Source of the DNA: JAAKFL01 sp964629645
GTDB lineage: Bacteria > Chlamydiota > Chlamydiia > Chlamydiales > SLFE01
DNA length: 10,361 bases
Direction of reading: 5' to 3'
NCBI GenBank assembly: GCA_964629645.1
Contig: CAZVSU010000078.1
Coordinates: forward strand, 1-10,361
Shown here piece after piece: positions 5,348-10,361 of the stretch. The stretch's first letter is position 1, and every line of letters starts with the position of its first letter. Made by a program: the position numbers and the translations under genes. The notes below the pieces were generated by a model, which was not told the DNA's origin, did not search any database, and saw only the letters and a program-made list of their open reading frames with translations.

Positions 5348-6835
5348 CTATTGTCCGTATTCTCTTAAGGCAATGAAAATTGTCCACTTTAAAGGACTCA
5401 ATGTTGTCATTGGTAAAATCCCCATCAAAATCGTCAAAACAGCGGTGACAACAGGGGGAAGGGTCAAAAGAGCCGGCGTTCTTTTTTGTGTGTTGACCGC
5501 TTCCAATAGGTCTCCTGCAAACCACATCCGATAAATAATCGGGAGAAAATACATGGCGTTGAGAAGGCTGCTCAGCATTAAGACGGCCACGATCCACGGT
5601 TGATTGGCTTCTAAAGCGCCTAAGCTTAAGTACCATTTGCTGATAAAGCCCGCCATCGGCGGAATGCCGATCATCCCAAAGGCCCCGACAGTAAATGCGG
5701 CTGCCGACCACGGCATTTTGTGGCCGAGTCCATTCATTTGGCTGATTTTTTTGATGCCGCATTCATGGTCAAAAGCTCCGGCGCAAAAAAACAAGGTGAT
5801 TTTCATTACCCCCTGATAGACAAGATGCGTCAAGCCGCCGATGCTCGCGGTCACACTCGCTGTGGCGACCCCCAAAATGATATAGGAAACTTGGCTGACA
5901 GTCGAGTAAGCCAATCGGCGCTTTAAGTCGTCCTGAGCAAGAGCTCTTAGCGACCCGTAAATAATGGTGAAGGAGGCCATGGCGAGCACGACGTTCAAGA
6001 GCCCTAAGCTGCGGCAAAATTCGATTCCATACACATCGTAAATCACGCGCACTAAGCCGAAAGCGCCGGCTTTGACCACGGCAACGGCATGTAAAAGAGC
6101 GCTAACAGGAGCCGGCGCTACCATGGCAAGGGGAAGCCAGCCATGAAGGGGAACAAGCGCTGTTTTGATCCCGAATCCGACGAGAAACAAAAGAAAGATC
6201 GCAATCAGTTGGGGATGAAAAGACGCGCTGACATTGGATAGAATGCCGCGCTCGATAAAGTCTGTCGATCCGACGATTGTTGTCAGCCAGACCATCGCAA
6301 ACAAAATAAGCGATCCGCCCAAAATCGTGTAGCTTAAATAGACCCTTCCCGCTGAGAGCGCCTCTTTAGTCTGCCGATGAACCACGAGGGGATAGGTGGC
6401 CACTGTTAGGAGCTCGTAGAAAATAAAAAAAGTGAAGAGATTTCCGGCAACAGCGATAAATGTTGTGGAACAGACACAAAGATTGAAAAAACCAAAAAAA
6501 CGGTTTTGATTTTCTGTCTGTTTCAAATACTCGATGGAATAGATGGTGGCAATGAACCAAAGGACAGAAGAGAGAGCCACAAACAAAAGCGACAAGGGGT
6601 CTAAATGAAGGATGATTTCAAATTCAAAATAGACGGGAAACTTGAACTCATAAACCTCGCCATGACGAACCCCGACCATCACCCAGGCAATTAAAAACAG
6701 TTTGACGATTGCGCTTGTGATTGTCAGCGCAGTTCTGAAGGAGCTGTTTTTTTCTTTGATGAAAAGGGCCGAGACTGCGGCGGCCAACGAGATGAGGGGG
6801 ATCAAAAGAGGAATCCAAAAATTAAATGTCTGCAT
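5348..6835 (-). CDS. NuoL/M/MrpD-like proton-channel subunit with a full set of channel residues
   Basis: The product is 495 residues with about 14 membrane segments, of the proton-conducting transporter family. All four charged channel residues are visible: E141 (FFIFYELLTVATYPL), K224 (GFGIKTALVPLHGWLPLAM), K255 (ALLHAVAVVKAGAFG) and K400 (GIPPMAGFISKW). The form HGWLPLAMVAPAPVSALLHA differs from typical MrpD (AHS.APAPVSALLS) and resembles the extra D-type subunits seen beside Mrp genes in other intracellular bacteria, as I remember them. The ATG follows directly after the TAG of the previous gene, with AGAGGAT as Shine-Dalgarno sequence inside the end of that gene. It is the middle one of three paralogous channel genes and probably the one most able to carry out coupled proton movement. 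Confidence 0.92.
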   Translation of the reverse strand: MQTFNFWIPLLIPLISLAAAVSALFIKEKNSSFRTALTITSAIVKLFLIAWVMVGVRHGEVYEFKFPVYFEFEIILHLDPLSLLFVALSSVLWFIATIYSIEYLKQTENQNRFFGFFNLCVCSTTFIAVAGNLFTFFIFYELLTVATYPLVVHRQTKEALSAGRVYLSYTILGGSLILFAMVWLTTIVGSTDFIERGILSNVSASFHPQLIAIFLLFLVGFGIKTALVPLHGWLPLAMVAPAPVSALLHAVAVVKAGAFGLVRVIYDVYGIEFCRSLGLLNVVLAMASFTIIYGSLRALAQDDLKRRLAYSTVSQVSYIILGVATASVTASIGGLTHLVYQGVMKITLFFCAGAFDHECGIKKISQMNGLGHKMPWSAAAFTVGAFGMIGIPPMAGFISKWYLSLGALEANQPWIVAVLMLSSLLNAMYFLPIIYRMWFAGDLLEAVNTQKRTPALLTLPPVVTAVLTILMGILPMTTLSPLKWTIFIALREYGQ

Positions 6836-8317
6836 CTAAGATCCTCTGTAATAGATGTTCATGATGTCGAGCGGCAGAGAAGGGACAATTCCCATAAAGA
6901 TGGCCATCAAAGAGAGAATGAGAGCCGAATACTGCATCGAGAGCGGAACGCGGCGAGGCGGATCGGTTGGATTGGCGTCGCCGGGATCTGTGAGCGCGAT
7001 GTCAAGGACACGAAACACATAGCACGCTGTGATCAAACTGCCCGCAAGCAGCAAGAAAGCATACCACCATTGACCGGAAAAAACGGCTGCCTTTAACAGT
7101 TGCCATTTCCCGATAAATCCGCCGCTTGGCGGCAGCCCAATCAAACTCACACCGGCAAGGGCAATCGTGAATGTGATCATGGGGTGTTGTTTTGCGAGTC
7201 CTTTGAGATCGTTAATTGTGTCGTGATTGAATGCGTAAATGATAGAGCCGGCGGCCATAAAAAGAGAGGCTTTAGCCAGAGCGTGAGAGAGGGCAAAATA
7301 GATCGCTCCATTCCAGGCGAATTGGTTTTCGACGGCCTCTTTTGTGGCGAGCACAAAGATGAGAAACATATACCCGATTTGAGAGACTGTCGAATAGGCG
7401 ATGAGCATTTTTAATCTCTCTTCAAAAAGCGCGCGAAATGAGCCGTAGAAAATCGACAATAAGGCCATGATACCGACGATTTGTCCCAAGATCGGGTTGA
7501 GGATGTTGATAAAGAGTTCAAACCAAAATTCGACGAGAAGATAAAACGCGGCCATCACGACAAGAGCCGATAAAATGGCGCTGACAGGAGCCGGAGCATT
7601 GGAGTGGGCGGGCGGCAGCCAAAAATGAAAGGGGAAGAGCGCCGATTTGATGATGAGTCCGGAGGCGATGAATGAAAAAGAGGCGTCGGAAATCAAATTG
7701 GGTTCAATAAGGGTGGACAAGAGCTTGAAATCAAGTGCGCTGTAAGAGCTATAGAGGAGGGCAACGCCCATAAGATAAACAAGCGAGCCCATCGTTGAAA
7801 TAAACAGGTAGCTAAGTGCTGCCGATATGGCCAAGGGGGTGCCGTTGATTGTTGTGAGAGCGATGGCGGCAAATGTCATCACCTCCAAACACACATACAA
7901 ATTAAAAATGTCTGACGAGAGGAAAAGGGCGTTGAGACCCCCAAAAACAAGCAGCCATAGAGGCCAGAAATAGGTTTTTTGTCTGTTGGTGACTTCATTT
8001 ACGCCTTGTCTTTTGTCGTCAAAGTATGGCCTGCTGTAGATGCTGGCGGCGAGTATCACGACGGCTGTCGTGATCAACATTAAGACATTCAAACCGTTGA
8101 CTCTCAAATTGATTCCAAGCGGCGTGCCGAGTCCTCCTATCTCAGTGACAAAAGAGCCCTCCGTTTGAAGAGAGAGGCAGAAATGCAGCGATAAGAGGAG
8201 AGAGAAAATAGATGTGGCGATGCTGAGGGCAAAACCTGCTCTTTTTCCACCTAGTAGGGCGCCTATGGCGGCAAGAAGTGGAAGCGTCACTAAAAAGACG
8301 GCCGATTCTTGACTCAT
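6836..8317 (-). CDS. mrpD: Mrp/Mnh cation/proton antiporter subunit D
   Basis: The product is 493 residues, the usual MrpD/MnhD length, with about 14 membrane segments. The start ATG overlaps the mrpC stop (ATGA). MrpD-like features are SSDIFNLYVCLEVMTFAAIA with E145, LIIKSALFPFHFWLPPAHSN with K224, APAPVSAILSALVV and IGLPPSGGFIGKWQLLKA with K404. In helix 8 the expected lysine is Met255 (ALVVMAAFYLLVEFW), where the paralogue encoded just downstream has K255, so the chain of protonatable residues is interrupted in this subunit. MrpD normally forms one of two channel modules that exchange Na+ or K+ for protons across the inner membrane. Base composition and codon use look like those of its neighbours. 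It stops one base before the next start codon. Confidence 0.93.
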   Translation of the reverse strand: MSQESAVFLVTLPLLAAIGALLGGKRAGFALSIATSIFSLLLSLHFCLSLQTEGSFVTEIGGLGTPLGINLRVNGLNVLMLITTAVVILAASIYSRPYFDDKRQGVNEVTNRQKTYFWPLWLLVFGGLNALFLSSDIFNLYVCLEVMTFAAIALTTINGTPLAISAALSYLFISTMGSLVYLMGVALLYSSYSALDFKLLSTLIEPNLISDASFSFIASGLIIKSALFPFHFWLPPAHSNAPAPVSAILSALVVMAAFYLLVEFWFELFINILNPILGQIVGIMALLSIFYGSFRALFEERLKMLIAYSTVSQIGYMFLIFVLATKEAVENQFAWNGAIYFALSHALAKASLFMAAGSIIYAFNHDTINDLKGLAKQHPMITFTIALAGVSLIGLPPSGGFIGKWQLLKAAVFSGQWWYAFLLLAGSLITACYVFRVLDIALTDPGDANPTDPPRRVPLSMQYSALILSLMAIFMGIVPSLPLDIMNIYYRGS

Positions 8318-8643
8318 TTGCGTTGATCCTTTTGCTTAGGCAATGAACCTGAGTCTCTCGAGCGGTCCAAAGTGTCGAGGTGGATGGACATCGACAGAAT
8401 AAAAGCAGTAGCGCTCACAGCGACGACGATTCCGGTCAACACCATCCCATGCGGAACGGGATCGGGGCTCCCTTCGGGCTGCCGGTTTGCGAGCGCAACG
8501 AGGAAAAGAAAAATGCCTGTTCCTATCACATTTAAGGAGATCGCTTTGCGCACGACATGGGAATGGACAAAAATACCGTGCAGCCCCAGTGAAAGGAGAC
8601 ACATGGCAGCGATGCCGTAGAGTAAAGAGGTTGTGATGGCCAT
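8314..8643 (-). CDS. mrpC: Mrp/Mnh cation/proton antiporter subunit C
   Basis: The product is 109 residues, NuoK-like, with three membrane segments (about 5-23, 33-51 and 67-87). The family signature DPVPHGMVLTGIVVAVSATA is complete. MrpC corresponds to NuoK of complex I and packs between the D- and A-type channel modules. The hydrophilic C-terminal tail (DTLDRSRDSGSLPKQKDQRK) overlaps the mrpD start by four bases. It is the first gene of the minus-strand half-operon. The 94 bases upstream, before the stop of the next gene, contain only weak promoter-like pairs (for example TTAACT with TTTATT at 18-base spacing), and the Shine-Dalgarno sequence is poor, so it may also be read from the promoter of the small gene upstream. 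Confidence 0.94.
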   Translation of the reverse strand: MAITTSLLYGIAAMCLLSLGLHGIFVHSHVVRKAISLNVIGTGIFLFLVALANRQPEGSPDPVPHGMVLTGIVVAVSATAFILSMSIHLDTLDRSRDSGSLPKQKDQRK

Positions 8644-8737
8644 TGAATCAGCCTAGCAATAAATCGGAGCTTTTTGCAAGCAGTTAAGCGTGCCATCACA
8701 ATAGCAATGGGCTGCAAAAGTGATTTGTTGGGGCGGG

Positions 8738-8995
8738 TCAATTCATAATCGATTTGGCTGCAGCTTCCGCGACTTTTCCAGCAACAAACCCAATGGTCGG
8801 GCTTAGCGCGACACCAGCCATGCCGACTGTTGTCAAGATGGGGGGAACGCCTGCCGGGGCAAGAGCGACGCCGACACCGGCAACGACTGAAAACGCGGCT
8901 GCAGAACCGATGCCGGCCAAACCGCCTACGATCCCGCCCGTTGTTTCCGGAAGGCTTTTCTTTTCTGCTAAATTCTGAGTGATGAGACTTATCAT
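8738..8995 (-). CDS. Small glycine-rich hydrophobic protein of unknown function
   Basis: The product is 85 residues. I do not recognise a family. After a short polar N-terminus (about 1-19) there are two hydrophobic lobes rich in Gly and Ala, at about 20-49 (GGIVGGLAGIGSAAAFSVVA...) and 52-73, split by PAGVPP, then a short amphipathic end. The G..G..G spacing suggests a glycine-zipper type membrane helix pair. A two-lobe hydrophobic layout is also seen in inclusion-membrane proteins of chlamydiae and in some pore-forming peptides, but nothing here proves either. The start is firm: ATG at 8993-8995 has a perfect AAGGAGGT box (9001-9008) five bases upstream. The gene runs in the same direction as mrpC, 94 bases ahead of it, without an obvious terminator between them. 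Confidence 0.75.
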   Translation of the reverse strand: MISLITQNLAEKKSLPETTGGIVGGLAGIGSAAAFSVVAGVGVALAPAGVPPILTTVGMAGVALSPTIGFVAGKVAEAAAKSIMN

Positions 8996-9000
8996 ATCGA

Positions 9001-9008
9001 ACCTCCTT
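9001..9008 (-). promoter_or_regulatory. Consensus Shine-Dalgarno site for the small hydrophobic protein
   Basis: On the minus strand this reads AAGGAGGT, a perfect match to the anti-Shine-Dalgarno sequence, five bases before the ATG at 8995. It is the strongest ribosome binding site I see in the window and fixes the start of an otherwise unsupported small gene. A TTGACA hexamer lies further upstream (9038-9043), but no matching -10 box follows at 16-18 bases. Confidence 0.8.
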
Positions 9009-9050
9009 GATGGGTCACCTCAATGATAAAGAAAGAGTGTCAATGTTTGT

Positions 9051-9603
9051 CTAAGAATGTAATAAAGTTTCGTAAATTTGACGTGTCATCCGATAGAGAA
9101 CGTGAGGGCGCAAAGGGTGATTTTCGGGCAATTTTGAGTGGTTAAAATCCTCGCCGGGGTCCCTTTGGAGGTCGAGCCGCTCCATCAGTTTTCGGGAGCG
9201 TTGGTTGTGGACGGATGTAAAGGAAACAAGATCTTTGAGCTCAAGTTGGTTGAAGGCATAATCGAGAACTTGAGCCGCTGCTTCGAAGGCGTAGCCGTTT
9301 AGCGAGCCTCCACCCAATTTCAATGCACGGGCAAAAGGGTGCGTCAAAGTTTTGCTCATGAAGTCCGACGAAGCCGATGAACGAAGCTTCCCCTAACACC
9401 TCCACTGCCCAAAGTCCAAACTCTTTTTCCCTCATTTCTTTCTGTATGGAGGCGGCGAGGGCGTCGCTCTCCTCACGGGTCAGGGTAGAGGGGAAATACT
9501 GCATCACGTTTGGATCGGCATTCAGATCTGCAAAAGGTTGGAGATCTGATGAGGTCCAGTGACGGAGCTGCATTCTTTTAGTCGTGAGTGTAGGGGCTGG
9601 CAT
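9051..9603 (-). pseudogene. GNAT-family N-acetyltransferase (RimJ/RimL-like), frameshifted
   Basis: Two minus-strand frames together make one RimJ/RimL-type acetyltransferase of about 180 residues. The first part begins MPAPTLTTKRMQLRHW at ATG 9603 and runs through FADLNADPNVMQYFPSTLTREES, FGLWAVEV and CIEIGWRLA. The second resumes with NGYAFEAAAQVLDYAFNQL, then VSFTSVHNQRSRKLMERL and ends at the TAG at 9051. Between GWRLA and GYAFEAA the family normally has about six residues (18 bases, usually containing Trp-Gly); here only four bases remain (around 9297-9300). A deletion of about 14 bases thus shifts the frame and removes the acetyl-CoA pyrophosphate-binding loop, so neither half should be active. 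The start overlaps the preceding kinase gene by 26 bases. A TTG at 9627 is an alternative, less likely start. Confidence 0.85.
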
Positions 9604-10252
9604 AGGTTTTATTGGGGGCCGGCGCAACCAGCTGCTCGATCTGTTTGGCGATCTCTTCCGGACTGTTCAGCTCGGAACTGACCCTCAGATCATAATCATA
9701 GGGGCCATAAACGGTGCTGTAGTGGCTGCGGGCGTGGCCCGAAGGAGAGGTCCCCCGCTCTTTTTCCCTCATTTCCAAAACCTCAAGCGGAATATCAACC
9801 GCAACGAAGAAGGTCTGGAAAGGGAGAAGCTTTTCTTTGAGGTCGACTAGCCATTTTTGATCATAGGCAATGTAATCGACGATCACGTCGGCTCCATTTT
9901 GTGCATAGGCTGCGATCGCGCTGTTCATCCCGTAGGCGACTCGCTCTCCCTGCTCTCCGAGCAAGAGGGTGATGACAGGATGGTTGTCATCGTCTCGAGA
10001 GGTTTCCACCCACCGGATGGGGTTGGGCGATTGCCAGAGGCTCATGTTTTCCGGTGTGATATCGGGCATCGGCTGGTCGAAAAGAGTGTCGATGCCCACT
10101 TTGATCCAAAGGTTGGGAAGCATGAGATTTTGAAAGGCTTTCTGGATCGAACTTTTCCCTGATCCAGAAGGGCCGTTTAACACAATGACCCGACCAAAAG
10201 ATCTTTGAGGCCGGCTTTGCGTAAAATAAAGAGCCATAGCAAGACCTGTCAC
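9578..10252 (-). CDS. Chloramphenicol-phosphotransferase-like P-loop kinase
   Basis: The product is 224 residues from a GTG start at 10252; an in-frame ATG at 10237 is an alternative. The order of motifs matches the CPT-like family: RVIVLNGPSGSGKSS with the Walker A loop at 27-35, VGIDTLFDQPMP with Asp55 at the position of the catalytic Asp of chloramphenicol phosphotransferase, GADVIVDYIAYD (Asp126), and a REKERG lid with arginines 162 and 166, followed by HYSTVYGPYDYDLRV. Enzymes of this family transfer the ATP gamma-phosphate to hydroxyl groups of small molecules; real chloramphenicol resistance is shown for few of them, so the substrate is open. The first 10-15 codons are hydrophobic, and the frame runs upstream into the end of a TnpB element, so the original N-terminus may have been lost. 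The gene overlaps the broken acetyltransferase gene downstream. Confidence 0.85.
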   Translation of the reverse strand: MTGLAMALYFTQSRPQRSFGRVIVLNGPSGSGKSSIQKAFQNLMLPNLWIKVGIDTLFDQPMPDITPENMSLWQSPNPIRWVETSRDDDNHPVITLLLGEQGERVAYGMNSAIAAYAQNGADVIVDYIAYDQKWLVDLKEKLLPFQTFFVAVDIPLEVLEMREKERGTSPSGHARSHYSTVYGPYDYDLRVSSELNSPEEIAKQIEQLVAPAPNKTYASPYTHD

Positions 10253-10264
10253 AACGAGGATAAA

Positions 10265-10311
10265 TTGACATCCTCCCCTTGCTGAAGCAAGAGGGATTCC
10301 TGGGCCAAAGG
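10265..10311 (-). mobile_element. Right end of an IS605/TnpB-type element with hairpin
   Basis: Read on the minus strand, the stretch after the tnpB stop runs GGAATCCCTCTTGCTTCAGC and then AAGGGGAGGATGTCAA. This is the well-known layout at the right end of IS200/IS605-IS1341 elements (GGAATCCCCGCCC...GGGCGGGGAGGATGTCAA in many genomes). The hairpin pairs 10278-10282 with 10287-10291 around TGAA, and after one bulged A pairs 10274-10277 with 10293-10296. In such elements this segment is both the excision signal and the source of the guide-RNA 3' part used by TnpB. The element boundary is probably at about 10265, only some 13 bases before the kinase start. Confidence 0.8.
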
Positions 10312-10361
10312 CTAAGCAGCCTTAGTATCTCCGCAGGCTGAAACGGCGTGCCCCGCCGCCC
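10312..10361 (-). CDS. tnpB: TnpB (IS605 OrfB-family RNA-guided nuclease), last codons
   Basis: Only the C-terminus lies in the window; the gene enters from the right on the minus strand. The last 15 residues are AAGHAVSACGDTKAA, with the TAG at 10312-10314. The AAGHAV.ACGD ending just before the right-end hairpin is typical of TnpB/OrfB proteins of IS605 and IS1341 elements. No catalytic residues (RuvC DED, zinc-ribbon Cys) are visible from here, so whether the copy is intact cannot be judged. Confidence 0.8.
   Translation of the reverse strand, partial: AAGHAVSACGDTKAA

Noticed and set aside
3554..8643. Complex I (nuo) or membrane hydrogenase locus
   Set aside because: No iron-sulfur, flavin, quinone-site or hydrogenase subunits are present, while MrpE, MrpF, MrpG and MnhB are, which points to an antiporter.
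9010..9050. TTGACA at 9038-9043 (minus) as promoter of the small hydrophobic gene
   Set aside because: No acceptable -10 hexamer lies 16-18 bases downstream, so I did not list it as a promoter.

Overview
The window reads as a mobile-element-rich accessory stretch flanking a complete but rearranged Mrp/Mnh-type multisubunit cation/proton antiporter locus. The mix of a decaying Rhs toxin locus, ISAs1- and IS605/TnpB-type remnants, and an Mrp set with three NuoL/M-like subunits fits an obligately or facultatively intracellular bacterium. A chlamydia-related organism (Waddlia/Criblamydia/Parachlamydia-like) is my best guess, but it rests on general gene content and not on a marker gene.

Bases 1-1520 are a broken Rhs (polymorphic toxin) locus. 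A 137-base direct repeat (1-137 and 1383-1519, two mismatches) encodes the segment linking the Rhs core to its toxin tip. Between the copies lie a toxin-tip ORF (187-768), an overlapping small AT-rich ORF that is the obvious immunity candidate (743-979), the 3' end of an ISAs1-family transposase on the minus strand (1007-1201), and a second short Rhs core end (1201-1485). Each repeat copy carries a perfect 20-bp-stem palindrome flanked by CTAG. Removing 47 bases (one CTAG retained) restores one continuous reading frame from the Rhs linker into the toxin, so the palindrome looks like a small inserted element that cut the toxin off.

Bases 1681-3657 (+) hold translationally coupled mrpE, mrpF, mrpG and a fused DUF4040-MbhE-MnhB gene. 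Bases 3554-8643 (-) hold mrpC and three different NuoL/M/MrpD-like proton-channel subunits, also tightly coupled. The two half-operons converge and their coding ends overlap by 104 bases. Flipping the minus-strand block would give the usual E-F-G-(A C-term/B)-C-D-D-D order, so a single inversion of the second half is the simplest history. Together these eight gene products would form an inner-membrane Na+(K+)/H+ antiporter complex. Two of the three channel subunits lack one of the otherwise conserved charged residues.

Bases 8738-10361 (-) hold a small glycine-rich hydrophobic protein with a very strong ribosome binding site, a GNAT acetyltransferase broken at its acetyl-CoA loop, an overlapping chloramphenicol-phosphotransferase-like P-loop kinase, and, at the window edge, the right end and last codons of a TnpB (IS605 OrfB) element that abuts the kinase start.
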